In this document: positions 23,807 through 36,163 of the stretch, in pieces
Position numbering within the stretch: the stretch's first letter is position 1
Layout: every line of letters starts with the position of its first letter
Assembly: GCA_003116995.1 (NCBI GenBank)
Contig: BDSL01000008.1
Span: forward strand, 434,001 to 498,000
Length of the DNA: 64,000 nucleotides
Source of the DNA: Yamagishiella unicocca
Lineage: Eukaryota; Chlorophyta; Chlorophyceae; Chlamydomonadales; Volvocaceae
Reading direction: 5' to 3'
Position numbers and translations under genes: made by a program
The notes under the pieces: generated by a model
Told to the model about the DNA's origin: nothing
Seen by the model: only the letters and a program-made list of their open reading frames with translations
The model's database searches: none

Positions 23807-26056
23807 GACTTAGTGCAGGCATGTGTGTCTTAACGTGTTTATTATAAAGTGCTAAGCTCAGTCGCGAACGTCGGCCACAGACTCCCCAGAGGAATCGCCC
23901 GCTCCACGAGCGCGTGCGATTTGCGACAAATCCGGGTGCATGCCGCGTCGTCGGTACGGCGAACCGCCAACCGACGCGCCCTTCTCGCCTTCGTGCCGCC
24001 GACAGACGACACGAGAGGACAGGCTTCTGTGATATTGCACCGCACGATGGAGTAGGATGCATAGTGGAGCGGCTGCAATCACAAAGGCCGCGTGAAAGTG
24101 GACTTCCATTGTGGCGGAGAGGGCAAATGTTGTTGCGAAGGCACCGTTACAGGCGCATTGCTTGGCTACCAAAGGGTGTCCTATACAAGTCGTTGTTTTT
24201 TATAGCTGGGCGCCTCACATCAGAGAGCAGCATCGCCGTTGGCTGCGCTTCCTCAAACATCGCGATCCTTGGCTGCTTGTAATAAGACGGAAGGACTTCT
24301 CGTAAACGAAACTAACACTAATCAAACGTGATGCGAAAGGTCGCCGGCCCGGCAAGGGGCAAGCCACAATGGTTGATTGTGGGAAGGATGTCGCTCCAAT
24401 TGGATACCCGGCCTAACATCAGGCGCCGTTGCCTCAGTCTTCAACTAATAGGATTACGGACCCCCGCGCAAAGGCAGCGAGTGCGGCCTGTGCGGCCAAC
24501 ACATCGCCGGGCGTCTGCAGACGAGCAGGGCAGGATGGCGATCCTCTAGCCCAGACCGCAGTTCACTGCAGATAAGATCCTGTTGGCGCGTGCATGTAAG
24601 GCTTATCCCAGGAAAGGCCTACTCCTGGAAGTTCTTTGCCGGGCGTCGTTCGCCACCGTACCTCCTGTTGCTGCCGCTCCTACCGTACTGCACCAATCCA
24701 CCGCGATCACGCGGTCACCAGTATAATGCTGTGGTTGTACTACTTCAGGAGAGGGTATGCGTCAGCGCCTGACAGGTACTCGGATCGGCGCTCTTACCGT
24801 TAGTCAGCAACTGTCAGCAACCGCTTTGGTGGACTAGGAACACTTACGGATACGTCGCGCACCACCCAGGACCTCTGCTTTGACCGGACTGCGTGCCCAT
24901 TACACCATAACGGTCTAGGGTTTCCGCAAGCACTGCATCTTTCCGGACGCATTGTTGCTTGCAACCCGGTTAGTGCGGTAGCCTCGCACTGACTCGCATC
25001 TCGCACAAGCTTCCCTACATTTCCTTACTTGGGCCCGCCATTAAACACAGCGCGCCTCCAGCCATAGACGACACGTTTGGGCCAAACGAGTTAACAAGCA
25101 TTCCAGAAAAGCGGTGACCGACGTTCACACACATCGAGGCGTACAGACCAGAGACTAAATTAGGGGCGTACATGTCCTTTGTTCGCCTCGGCTGTGGACA
25201 TGCTGTGGCAGCACGCATCTGCATCTGTAGCAGCAGCCAGCGCTGCAGAAAACCGTGCGTGGCCCAGCGCCCCAGCCAGCGCCCCTCCCTCTCGTAGGTG
25301 CTCGGACGCCTTCGGGACAGCATCTCAGCGGTTCCAGTCCTCATAACCAATACGTGCGCAACGTACGCTAAAAATCTGATAAAACACTCCATCCACTTTT
25401 CCGTTCGCTCGACATAACATACTCCAATACGCTACCGCCAGGCGACAGCAGATGCCCCGACCCCATACGAAACGTACTGCCGCGTTGATCCTCATTAAAA
25501 ACAAGACAGCCATGCTTGTGAATGACTCACGTTGCACGCGTAACGAACCACCATGGCAGCCAGCATGCACCCAACCAAGCCTAAACACGACTGCAATGCG
25601 GAAATATTCACGCAGCAAGGGACCGTACTTGAAGCCCGTGTCGAGACCTCATTCCATTCCTCGGTAATCGGTAAGGACGGATGCCGAAGCGGATACCGGT
25701 CAATGAGGACCGCCGCCCTCGGCTGGATGGCAGAACCTGCTGGCTGGAACGGATACGGCGGGGGTTATAAGTATCAAAGGAAACAACCATCAGTCGACCC
25801 TTAACATCCAGGGCGCGTCCCTCAAAGAGCAACCATTGCCACTCCCCAACGTTCAGCAGGCCGTCCGGAAAGCCCAACGTCCTGGCCAGCTAGCGCTGCA
25901 GCGGGCGCTGCCCATGGCCCTGCTCGTCCCAAACTTGCTTGCACAGCACAGCGCAGCAGGCCACGCAGGGCCTGCGGGGCGACGGGCGCCATACGTTGTG
26001 CGAAGTCGGTTGCCACCAGCGCAAGTAAAACGATCGCACCGCAAACGCGGCTAGGC

Positions 26057-26282
26057 CACCGCATCACCGCGGCATCACCGCATCACCGCGGCATCACCGC
26101 ATCACCGCGGCATCACCGCATCACCGCGGCATCACCGCATCACCGCGGCATCACCGCATCACCGCGGCATCACCGCATCACCGCGGCATCACCGCATCAC
26201 CGCGGCATCACCGCATCACCGCGGCATCACCGCATCACCGCGGCATCACCGCATCACCGCGGCATCACCGCATCACCGCGGC
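26057..26282. repeat. 19-bp tandem repeat, about 12 copies
   Basis: Twelve near-identical copies of CATCACCGCGGCATCACCG form a clean array in non-coding DNA. Confidence 0.95.
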
Positions 26283-27128
26283 ACCAGCGCCCTACAGGCA
26301 TAAGCCGGCCAGGTTTATGGTGGCGATGGCCCGTGCGTGGTTCGTTACCACGGCCGGTAGATGCCTTCAGACAGATCGGACCCACGAACGGTCCACTTCT
26401 GCGCGAAGAAACGTCGCGTCGAGCAGCGCGCCTAGCTGCCGTACGCCTGAACGACACTTACTGTACGGGTACATTAGAAGCTACGCCATCTCGTCTGAGC
26501 TGTTGAGCAAAGCGCGCACACCGGCGGCGATGCGCTGACGTGCCGTCGGCACCGCCAAACTACCCAAGCCCCCCGCACCACAAGCTCTGCGGCGAAACGC
26601 TTAGCCTGGTGGCAGGTGTTGTGGTGTTCGCTCACAACTGATGACCGGAAACCTGCCCGCAACGCAACGCAGCCACCAGCGTGGCAGTCCGTCCACCGTC
26701 TAGCAGGCCCCCCCAGTCCGCTGCTCCGTTCATCACACACACCCGTGCGAAAGCGAGGACGCAATAAGAGTTGCGCACCCCGAACCCCCTGCGGGAATCC
26801 TGTGAGCCCTCTCGCACCACAGTCGCATGGGATGCTAGAAACTGCAAACTATTGATTGCACAGGCATATATATGTCTGCCAGCACCTCGCTGCTGCTCCG
26901 CCCCTCCCACCGGCTACTAATCCTGCCGCCTGCAAATCCTCCAACTGCTCTCTGATACAGCGTACATAAGAAAACTCAAGCGACAACACTCGATGGCGTC
27001 TTGCAGGTCACTCGCAACGACACAGACACAAGAGGCCCGCAAACGGCATCACGCGATACCTCCGCACTTCCCACACAACCCCGTCGAGTAAAAAGAAAGA
27101 GACGGCCGTTTTCCCCTCCGGGGCAGGA

Positions 27129-27193
27129 TTCCGTTTCGGGCAGGGTAGCTGCCCGCGGCCAGCACGAACCCCGGCTGGGTGTGTGTAACCATC
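27129..27193. repeat. Dispersed repeat, copy 2
   Basis: Similar to 17285-17348 in the same orientation; shares TTTCGGGCAGGG, TAGCTGCCC and CGGCCAG in order. Confidence 0.6.
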
Positions 27194-27770
27194 ACGCAGA
27201 CACAGAAACCCCAATGATGCCACGGAAACACGGGAAATCCAATGATGTAACGACAACAGTACTTCAGCTGCCAGAGACTGGGCCGCAACGGGACGTGCAG
27301 CTGCGAGGTCACATGGAGGGGACACAATGTCTGCTGCCTGATCCCCGCGTCGCGTACCCCTGCTGCGCGGCCCTACTTCACGCACTCGCCGCCGCGACAG
27401 CAATCCCTTCCTCCTTCTGCTTCTTCTTCGTTATCCCGCGCGCCGTGCAGCAGAGCTTCACGCAGCGCCGCCCGCACCGGCTATCACACACATCTCGCAT
27501 CTAACATACCTCGTCCCCCCCCACACACATAACACTATACACACATACACACGCAGCACGTACCTTGCAGTTTACCACGCACATGCCCTCGAGAACACAC
27601 CGCAGCCAGCCCTCCGCACCCCCCTGCGCTCCTCACCCCCTCGACGCATGACCCAACCTGCTATGCTACGCCTTAATGAACAAGGGTTTGCAAGCGGACG
27701 TCCATCCACGTAATGCCTAGGATGCAGCGCAGCCCGACTCCGTCATGCTATGGGTTCGCACACTGCATTA

Positions 27771-27905
27771 GAGTATCAGCTATATCAGCTGTAGCATCTA
27801 TGTCAGCTGTATCGTCTATATCAGCTGTAGCATCTATATCAGGTATATCGGCTGCAGCATTTATAGCAGCTGTAGCATCTATAGCATCTATAGCAGCCAA
27901 CAGCT
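27771..27905. repeat. Degenerate ATCAGCTGTAGC minisatellite
   Basis: Units of about 12 bp (ATATCAGCTGTAGCATCT variants) repeat with small changes just downstream of the stop of the minus-strand gene 27952-30729. Confidence 0.85.
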
Positions 27906-27951
27906 AGCAGCCAGCAGCTAGCAGCCGGCATCCAGCATCCAGCGACACCCC

Positions 27952-30729
27952 TCAACGCGCTGTGACCCTGCCAGCGCCTGCCGTCGCCGCGCCCACTGCC
28001 GGACTGGCGTCTGCGGTGACCGCCGGGCACCTCCTGTCCGCGGTGGGAGTGCCTGGGCCGAAGCTGTGCATGAAGCTGCTGAGTGAGTCATCGGGAGGCC
28101 CTCCAGCGGGTCTGGTGGCGCCAGCACGGAGGCCGGCGGTGGCGCTGGGCGGCCCTGGGAGGGCGTGTGAGGTAGGCACACAGCGGCGGTGGTGTGGTTG
28201 CCTAGAGGCGGTGTGTCGTGTGACGGAGGCCAGCTGGCTGGGTGCCGGCGTGCCGGGAAGATGCCCAAGGCGTGAGGGAGGTTTGGGGTGGGTGGGATGT
28301 TTGGCCTTTTCGCGCATCCGTCCGGCATCGCGTGCAGCCACAAGGGTGGGTGGCTGCAAGCGATGCCGGACGGATGCGCAAAAGGTCAACTCCCCGACGC
28401 CGGGTGGCGCCAGGATTTGCGCTCGCTTTCGGAAACCAACAAACTAACACCGGTGGCCCTAGCCGCCGTGCGTGGCCTGCAACCCCTCGCTGTGGCAGGC
28501 AGGCGGCAGGGGCCTGCGGGCTGCAGCTGTCGCCCCTCGACCTAGTCCCCCACGTGCAGCAGCACTCCCGCCACCCGGGCCTCGGGCCTCGGGACGGCCG
28601 GGCCCAACACCTACCGGGGTGTAAATCTCCTGACGACAGAGGGTTGCTGCTGCTGGGGTGGCGTGATCGCCGGCTCGCGCCGCCGCCCCCCGCCCCGCTG
28701 CCGGCGCCCCCAATAAGGCCCGACAATGGCGACGCGAAGGTATCTCCCCGGGGGACGGGCGCTGCAGGCTCCTCTGCATCGCGGCAGACGGATGCAGGGC
28801 AGCAGGGCGAGCAGGCAGGCACACGCGCAATGAGAGAGGCGCAAGCGCGCATTGCTCGTTTGCTCCCCACCGTACGACATGCGCAGTCGCCTCGCGACCT
28901 GGACCAGTCGCTCGGAGGCGACCAGGACCTTAGTAGGACCAGGTGGGCGAGCCCCCGCCCCGGCGCCGGCAAATGAGCTGGCGTTCCGCGTGTTGCGTAC
29001 ACGAGGTCATGGGCGCTTTGGTATGGCTTGTCGCTTTGGTACGGTTCGTGTCTCAGCGCTCTGAGTGAAGTGTTGGCGGCAGGAAGTGGGGTTCGTGCGC
29101 GCAGGGGTTCTCTGCGCAGGGCCCCAGAATCGCAGATGCGCGTGGCCCGCGGCTGGGCACACGGCGATACGGGGGGCACCGGCCGTGGAAGCGCGGGTAT
29201 ATCCGGCGGTCGCGGCCGCAGCGGCAGCCACTCGCGACGCCCCGACGCGCTCGTGCCTAGCCGCCCACCTCATACACCCATGCCAGTCTGTTGCTAGAGG
29301 ATTGCGTGTGCCTGCCCAGCAAACAGCGCCTTTTGGGTTCCACCAGTTCGTCCCACCACCTGGATCCAGACAGTGCGGCCAGCCACCTACCCGGGACGGT
29401 CACCAGCTGTGACGTGCGCCAGGTCATCGATATGCTGGGGAACCGGTGACCCTGGTCCAGGGCGGGGGTCATAACCAAATGCCGAGACATAGGGCTGCCC
29501 TCCAGCAGGGGCTGACCGGCAGCTCCGCCGCCCCCGCCTGCCAAAAAGCTTCCATTGTCGCTCAGTGCGGCCAGCGCCGAACGACGGACCCGCGGGTCGG
29601 CGATCAGGCCGGCGCCGGCGCCGGAGGAGCTCGGCGGCGGCGATTCGAGGAGCCCCGCCTCGTCGGCCGCGATGGCTGCCGCCGCCGCCGCCAGGAGCGA
29701 CGAGTCGGCTGCTGATGCGAAGCGGGAGCGGCGCCTGCTGGGTGAGGCCATGTGTCGCATGGAGTTAAGGAGGTCGTCCTCCTTGCAGCCCGGCGTGGGG
29801 GGCCGCTGGGAGCACAGGTGGGGGGGCAGGGTGATGGTGCCGCCGCCGCCGCCGCCAACGACACCGGAGCTGAGCCCCCCGGCGTCGACGGCACCGGAGG
29901 TCGACGTTTTTGTCGAGGCCGCCGTCGAGGCAGACGACGGCGCGTCACCAGCCCCGGTCGCCGTGCCGCCGGCTGTGGATGCAGCTGCGGCTGCGCTTGG
30001 AAGGGGGCCCCAGACGCCGTTGCTGGCGCGGGGGGTCAACGTAACGCTGCTGGAGGCGCCGGTGCGCACCGGCGACGAGGAACCCGAGGCACCGGGGATG
30101 GGTGAGCTGCTGGCCAGAGGGGGCGTGGCGGCCGGCCCCGTGCTCATGCGCATGGGTGGCGAGCCGCCGGCGCTGGTGCGCTCTTGGGGCTGCCGGAAGG
30201 GGTTGCCTAAGCCGCCTCCGCCGCCAGCCCCCCAGCTGGCGTCGTCCGCAGCGTCGGCGTCTGGAGGGAGGCAGAAGGAGCCCTCCCTGGACAAGGGCAG
30301 ACCCGCCATTGGCGAGATGTCGCGGCTGGCGCCGCGCGGCGAATGGCGCGCGCCACCGTTGTGAAGGCTCAGGAGGGTAAGGGGCAGAGACAGGTGATGG
30401 GGCGATTCCTGGTCGAGTGCGGCATCGGGCGGGCTGGTGGATGAAGGCGAAAGTGCGTCACCAAAGCCGGCGTCGACGTTGGCTGGGCGTCGCGGTGGTC
30501 CAGGCGAAGGGGGCGCTGTGCTGCTGCCGACGCGGCCGGCTTCGGCCCCGGCAGGCTCGTCGGCGGTGGAGAAGGGGAGGCATGCGCTGCGTCGACGGAT
30601 GCTGGGGGATCTGAGGCCCGTTGGCTGCGCGGGCAGTGCGGTGCAGCTGCGAGGGCTGGTGGCACCTGTGGTTGCGGTACCTGCGAAGGGCGGAAGGTTC
30701 CAAGCGAGAAGCGCAATGTATGATAGCAT
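27952..30729 (-). CDS. Ser/Ala/Pro-rich hypothetical protein, three exons
   Basis: Exons 29391-30729, 28615-28773 and 27952-28154 join in matching phase: CCGG|GTAGGT to ATGCAG|AGGAGCC, then CACCCCG|GTAGGT to CTCCCAG|GGCCGCC. The product has 566 residues, starting MLSYIALLAW (ATG 30727-30729) and ending GAGRVTAR. It is dominated by Ser, Ala, Gly and Pro with many SP and TP sites (SPSSTSPPD, SPIPGASGSSSP, TPRASNG) and basic patches such as SRRRSRF, so it is probably largely disordered and a kinase substrate. A better conserved-looking stretch is CKEDDLLNSMRHMASPS. I recognise no domain. An upstream 5' exon is possible, because an acceptor-like CCCTCGCAG lies inside the first exon. The coordinated junctions make a real gene more likely than a chance frame. 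Confidence 0.55.
28305..28385. repeat. Strong hairpin inside an intron
   Basis: Arms of about 36-37 bp (28305-28341 and 28346-28385) pair with one mismatch and a small bulge around an AAGG-type loop. It lies in the intron 28155-28614 of the minus-strand Ser-rich gene and could be a small inverted-repeat element. Confidence 0.85.
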
Positions 30730-31733
30730 AGATGACACTGGTCTCAATTTAGTTTATGTAAGGGGCGAACCGCGTGTGTTGGAAGAGCCACTTGCTGCAA
30801 ACAAGCTTCCCGCTGGACGGCAGACTTCCTCCCGTCGAGAAACCGCCTCAGGTGCTGGTATTTTACCTAGGGTATTATCAATATAGGTATGTCTGCCTAA
30901 TCCACTTGCTTCTGGCTGGTCGCGTTCCGACCTTTCGATCGTGGCTAAAACTTTTCGCCTGCCGGCGACACGACAGAGTTTTGGCCCAGAAGCAATTTCA
31001 GACTCCAGAGTAAGCTACCTGGTACGTCGGTCTCCAGCCACGGCGGCTGCAGCATGCGCACGGCTGTTCTCCGCCCGCTCATGGGCGGAGCGGTGGCCAT
31101 TTCGGGAACGTATCTCAACTCGGGCCACTCATAAGTCGTTCAATTCAAAATAATATCTAGTTCTAGCCATATGTGTGCTTTTCAAGGCCAATTGGAAACG
31201 TGAAGGTGTGAAGAAGGAGAATCTGCACCCAAGGCGAGACCTCTGAGTTGGACACTGAATAAATATATAAAACGGTGTTTACTACTAGCTCAGTAAGTTA
31301 CAGTTATCGCTGGAAATGGATGTCGCAGACGGTACCGAATGCCGGCAGTTTGCTGATGGCAGCATGCATGGGGAGACTGTACTTAACAAATGTTGTTACA
31401 TTGTACGTATAGCGGAGAAATCTCCTGCAATATAACCTATTCAATACGTGTCGACCGCGCTCCATCGTTGTGCTATTTCCACGTCGACACGAACTGCCCC
31501 ATAACCGCCTTCGAGACGGCGATAGTTCTGAGCTTGCGACCCAGAAAGCGCAGACACTATCTAGAAGCCCGAAGTTTAGCAACCAATCCCATTCAATTTA
31601 AGACTCAAGGAGGCCTCATAGCTTCCTCCCTGCGTTCGAGGGCACCTCCTCCGGCTCATTCCGGCTCCTCAAGTGACCTGTCGCGACAGGCACCCCAGGC
31701 CTGCCGTCATTGTACATCAAATTAGCCCTGCAC
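30730..31733. other. Intergenic region between divergent genes
   Basis: This AT-richer interval separates the minus-strand Ser-rich gene from the plus-strand hydrolase. It contains a TATATAAAA box at 31264-31272 but no supportable coding sequence. Confidence 0.5.
31264..31272 (+). promoter_or_regulatory. Candidate TATA box for the hydrolase gene
   Basis: TATATAAAA lies 462 bp before the chosen ATG (31734). If used, the transcript would have a long 5' leader or a leader intron. Confidence 0.3.
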
Positions 31734-34700
31734 ATGGCCGTTACCACCACTGATCCGCCAGAAGCTACTGCCGGCCCGCAGCGGGAGCAACAGAAAAGCG
31801 CGGCCCCGCTCCCGGCTGATGTGCAGCCTCGCAACCCCCCACCAGCCCCGGCGCCTCCCTCCACCCCGCAATCAAGCCCCAGCCCGCCCGCTCCGCTCCC
31901 AGCGCCACACCCTCATCCTCGTCCGCCCGCTCCCTCCTCTGCGCCTCATGTAAAGACACACCACAGCTGCCTCACACCCGACGGCTGGCGCCTGCATTTG
32001 GTACGAACCCGCGATGCTGCCGCCGCCGCCGCCGCAACAGCCGCCGCCACACCCCGCACCACCGGCCCCACCGCCGGCGATCCGCCGCAGCGCCGCCACC
32101 CCATCGTGCTCTGCCCCGGCCTGGGCTCCTCGGGAGCCTACACCTTCGACCTGTCACCCGTTGTGAGCTTGGCGGACTACCTAGCTGCCCGGGGCTGGGA
32201 TGTGTGGACAGTGGAGCTGAGAGGTGAGGGGGTTTGATAAGAGAATCCGCGAATCAGAGGTGAGGGGGGTCTGCACGCAAGGGGGTGGGGAGGAGGGTGC
32301 TCCAGGGACGGCGTCCCCTAGGCCGAGCCACTCCCTTTCTCCGATACCGCCGCCCTCATGGGTTTCGTGTCCTCCCGCAACACGTCGGTGCAGCCACCCG
32401 CCCGCCCGCCCGACTGCGCATGCCGCAGGGAACGGCCAGAGCGACCGGCCCCGGCTGTTCGTGCGGTCCCGCTGGTGGACCGTCGACGATTACGTCACGA
32501 AGGACCTGCCTGCCGTACTGCAGCACGTACGGCAGGTTTCCGGGGCATCCCGGCTGCACGTGCTGGGCCACTCCATGGGCGGCATGATCCTGACGAGGCT
32601 GCTGGCGCTGGGGGGCGAGGCGGCGGAGTGCATCGCCAGCGCGACAGTAGTCGGCTCCGGCTGCTTCCTGAAGGGTGAGCGCGTCGGGGGGTTACAATGA
32701 AAGAACCGAGCGCGTCGGGGTGTGTGTGTGAAAACCGGTGACGAAAAACGACAAAAGATAGTTGGCGCATGGTTGGCGGACAGCGAGGATGTGGGCGCAT
32801 GCGGGAGCAATGGGACGGACGACCGGCAAACCTGTGGAGCCGGTTTCTTGGGGCTGCAGAAAGGAAAAAAGAAAACGTGTTGACGGAATGGCGGCGACGC
32901 GGTGTGTGTGTGTGTGAAAGATAATCCTCGAATCCACGGTCCAGGGGGGGGTGCAGCAGACGCGTGTCAGGGGGAGGAGGCCAGGAGGGACGGGGGACGC
33001 GGCGGAGGGGCAGTTAAGAGGCGAGGCGCGCCGCGGGGAGGCGGGTGAGTCTCTACGGCCTCGACAGCGACATGGCTCCCCTCTCGGTGGGTCCCTCCTC
33101 GCAACCCACCGCCCCAGCTGCGTGCACGTCCCCCAGCTGTATGCATGATACCTGATACCTGGTGCCCCGCCGGATCCCCTTCCCCCTCGACTGCAGCACA
33201 GCACACGCATTCCGGCGGCTCAGCACACTCATTTCCGGCGGCTCAGCACACCCATTTCCGGCGGCTCAGCACACCCATTTCCGGCGGCTCAGCCCACCCA
33301 TTTCCGCGGCGTTTGGCGGCTTGGCAGCGAATTAACCCCACACGCGCGGACTGCTTATTTTCTGTGGAGCGGAGTGCCGCGGCCTAGCGGTCAAAATGCA
33401 CGCGCGCGCCCCTTCCTTTCGCGGTGAATGGACGCACACGCCCCCGTTCCTGCCACAGGCAGCTGGTGGCAGGCGCTGGAGCACACCATGTGGCTGGCCC
33501 GCTTCCTGTGGCTGGTGCCCGCGGGTGCCACGCTGCGCGCCTACAGCCCCCTGGCGCTGGGGCGTGCGGGGCTGTCGGCGGTGGACGAGCTGTACTTCTC
33601 ACCACCCAACACGGACCCGGTGCTGGCGCGAGCGGTGCTGGCGCGCAATTTCAGCGCCATTTCCTCCGGGGCGAGTAGGCGGTGACGACATGCTGCGGGC
33701 GGGGCGAGGCGGGGGGTGGCATAAAAAACCCGGGTACGCGACATGGATAGGGTAGCTGGCGCATTGCCTTCGGACACTCATGGTGTGGGCGCATGCTGGA
33801 GCACTTGTATTGAACACCGATCAACATGTGGAGGCGAGGGGTGGGGTAGTGTAGGGAAGCCCGTGTAGTATGAAGCCGATTAAGGCGGGGGGTAGTGTGG
33901 GAACGCGTGTTGGCCATGCTACGAGGCAGGCGGGGGAGCGGGTCCGGGGACATGCTCCCCACCCACCCGGCCCGCCCGTTGCCACATGGCCCCCTGCAGA
34001 AGCCCCTCGATCTCCCCCAAGCGCAAGCGATGTTTCGCCGCCTCCGGCTTTCACCCACACTCACACCCACACCCACCCACACACACGGGTCTCCCTCGAA
34101 ACCCACACACACAGACATCCATCCCGCTGCCGCCCACGCCGCTCCACCCTGCTGGCCCTCCGCCGCGTCTCGCAGGTCGTCCTACAGATGGGCAGCGCCT
34201 TCGGGCCCCGGGGGCTGCGCACCGCCGACGGGCGAGAGGCCTTCGCCGACCCCGGCCGCCTGGCGCGGGTGAAGACGCCCGTGCTGTTCATCTGCGGCGA
34301 CAGGGACCGCATGTGCCCGCCGCAGGTGCGCTCCGAAACCACCGCGAGAAGCGGTCCCGCGGGGTGCCCTACCACCGCACCCAGGCTGTGTGTGTGTGTG
34401 CGTCGTCGCGAACTCACGATGGTGAACGATTCCGGACGGGGCTAGCGAACACCTGAGGGCACTGGACGGGCACTTGCGGCGTTGCGGGTGAACGGGCTGG
34501 GGGTTCGCCGTACTCGGTTTGTCGCAAGGGGTTTTTCTGGGGAGTTTTTTGGGGGTTTCGGCCGTTAGGTGAGGCCGTTATTGCGTCCATCATGCAGCTT
34601 GTTTGGGCCTTGCGTAACCTACGCAGCCGGAGTCGCCGTACATTGGCGCCCGAGTGCCCCGGCCTCGCGGCCCCTGCTTTCCAGCCCCTCTCGCCCCGGG

Positions 34701-35275
34701 GGTTTTCAGTCCCCCCCCCGAAGACGTACCCCCCCATTCCTGGCCCAACCTCGTGCCTCTCTCCTGCCCCCCTCCCGCCAACTCCTGCCCCGAACTCGTA
34801 CACCCCCCCCATTCCTGCCCCGCGCGTTTTCGGCTCTTCGCCGATTTTTTCGCCTCCCTTCTCCTATGTTGCGTTGCACGGGTTTCGTCGCCCCTGCCCT
34901 CCCGCGTCTTTTCCTCACCCAAGCTCTCCAGCATGCGTCTCGAAACGTGTGTCCGAAACGGGTTTTTCCCTCGCATCCACGGGCCTTCCCCGCTCCCCCT
35001 CCTCCCCCGTCCAGGGTGCTGCCGCCACCTGCTCGTTGTTCACTGGCTCACGGCTCGCCCGGTTCGTGGAGGTGGGGCCCCGGTCGGGCACCCGCCACCA
35101 CTACGGCCACTTTGACATCCTGATGGGTAAACACGTGGAGCAGGAGGTGTTCCCGCAGCTGACGGCGTGGCTGGACGCGCACGACGGCGCAGCCAGTGCC
35201 GTACTCGCCACGGGGGAGGGGAAAGTGGGCTCCAGGGAGGCGCTCCGTGCGCCTGCGATCCGGTCGAGGCTCTGA
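31734..35275 (+). CDS. Alpha/beta-hydrolase (lipase-like), five exons
   Basis: Exons 31734-32223, 32429-32674, 33459-33670, 34176-34325 and 35015-35275 join in consistent phase to give 452 residues. The N-terminal ~75 residues are Pro/Ala-rich. Then come CPGLGSSGAYTFDLSP (oxyanion region), ELRGNGQSDRP, the nucleophile elbow GHSMGG, the acid site CGDRD and a C-terminal histidine in HHYGHFDILMG. This order of Ser, Asp and His is that of the alpha/beta-hydrolase fold. From memory, spacing and local sequence resemble the plant family of At1g15060/At1g73750 (uncharacterised hydrolases). The donor of intron 3 is GC, not GT: GCGAGT after codon GGG at 33668-33670; it gives the family's spacing in ARNFSAISSG|VVLQMGSAF. 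No signal peptide is evident. The substrate is unknown; an ester or lipid is likely. Confidence 0.88.
33210..33306. repeat. 23-bp tandem repeat, 4 copies plus
   Basis: Units starting TTCCGGCGGCTCAGCACA occur at 33210, 33233, 33256, 33279 and (partial) 33302, in intron 2 of the hydrolase gene. Confidence 0.93.
34916..34990 (+). mobile_element. Intron-resident dispersed element, copy D
   Basis: Reverse complement of copies A and B relative to the plus strand (CTCTCCAGCATGCGTCTCGA, then GGGTTTTTCCCTCGCATCCA). The hydrolase gene is on the plus strand, so it is again in sense orientation close to a 3' splice site (acceptor at 35014). Confidence 0.75.
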
Positions 35276-36163
35276 GGAGAGGAGAGAGCCAGGCGGGGGC
35301 GGGGGGGTTGCGGCTGGAGAGGTGGAGGCGCAGGGGCTGGCTTCGCACTGGCGGGGAGGAATGACGGGTGCGGCTTGGAAGGGGGGTTGGTCGGCGATGG
35401 TGGGGAAGGGAGGAGTGTGTGTGGAAGCAGTCGGGTTGTGTGGTCAGTAGAGGTAGCGGCATTGCTGCAGTAATCGCGCCGTTTTACACAATGAGAGCGG
35501 CATTCCCATGCAAGGTTTTGGCATTCATTGTCTGACGCGTTCTTTTCTGTCTCGAGTGCTTCAGTGTTTGCATATTTTGGTTTGCAAGGGTTACGTCTGT
35601 GGGCACCAGGAGAGCCTCGGCGGGGCGTGACATACATCGCAGGCCGTCGGTCCCTCGACGGTAGACGTGTTACGATGCGTCGATTGCGCGCAGTCGCGTG
35701 ACGCCTGCATTGCCCATATATGCACGGCGCGCAACGCCTAGACATGGAGGGGGACATTAATAAGCTTCAAGAGCGGTGGGGATAGCGACGCGAGTGTCGT
35801 AACCAATCACACATTACGATCCCGTAGTACTCCGTTTCATACACGCATCACACAATTGCACCCAGCAGCCAGCACGGGCTGTGGAGTGGATGGATTTGCG
35901 CAGTGCGCTTTTTAGTTAGAAGCTAATGACCAGTGTCTCCCGCTGGCTGCACACTGTATATATTGTGTGCTGTTGATTTGAGTCGGTTGGCCGGAGCTTG
36001 CCTCGTAACGAGTTGCGCGTATAGCATTAGAAGTCCAATCCTTAGTTCATACCATTTATTAAGTGGCATCTGCTCAAAATGGTTTACAGCTGACAGAGGA
36101 CACTAGCCTGGCGCCTTTCGTGCCCTGCGACCGCTCAGTGACAATTTGGCAATAAGCCCTGTA
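35276..36163. other. Intergenic region, hydrolase to F-box/LRR gene
   Basis: Contains the 3' flank of the hydrolase and the promoter side of the next gene. A TATATAT tract at 35957-35963 lies about 200 bp before the ATG at 36164. No coding sequence supported. Confidence 0.5.
35957..35963 (+). promoter_or_regulatory. Candidate TATA box for the F-box/LRR gene
   Basis: TATATAT about 200 bp upstream of ATG 36164; a start site about 30 bp downstream would leave a leader of about 170 nt. Confidence 0.4.

Larger units (their letters stand above)
21070..24060. mobile_element. Two inverted copies of one transposable element, the right copy internally deleted
   Basis: Bases 21105-21190 (starting GTCTGTGGCCGACGCTCGCG) match, by eye well over 80%, the reverse complement of about 23814-23900. 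Inside them lies a long perfect palindrome (22744-23263 and 23290-23806). The right-hand copy jumps directly from its outer segment to sequence equivalent to 22744, so it lacks about 1.5 kb present in the left copy. The structure is best read as a full-length element facing a deletion derivative. The class is uncertain; the protein features suggest a Helitron or helicase-like element, but no helicase or Rep domain is present. Confidence 0.7.
24061..27951. other. Gene-poor interval
   Basis: No coding region could be supported. It contains the 19-bp array at 26057-26282, a dispersed repeat at 27129-27193 and a 12-bp-type array at 27771-27905. The rest shows only short unrelated frames. Confidence 0.45.

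Noticed and set aside
28202..29179. 325-residue minus-strand frame reading through from exon 28615-28773
   Set aside because: It retains intron sequence on both sides; the spliced model keeps phase at both junctions and avoids the hairpin.
29555..30364. 269-residue plus-strand frame
   Set aside because: It overlaps the minus-strand Ser-rich gene, whose three exons join in phase, while this frame has no continuation.
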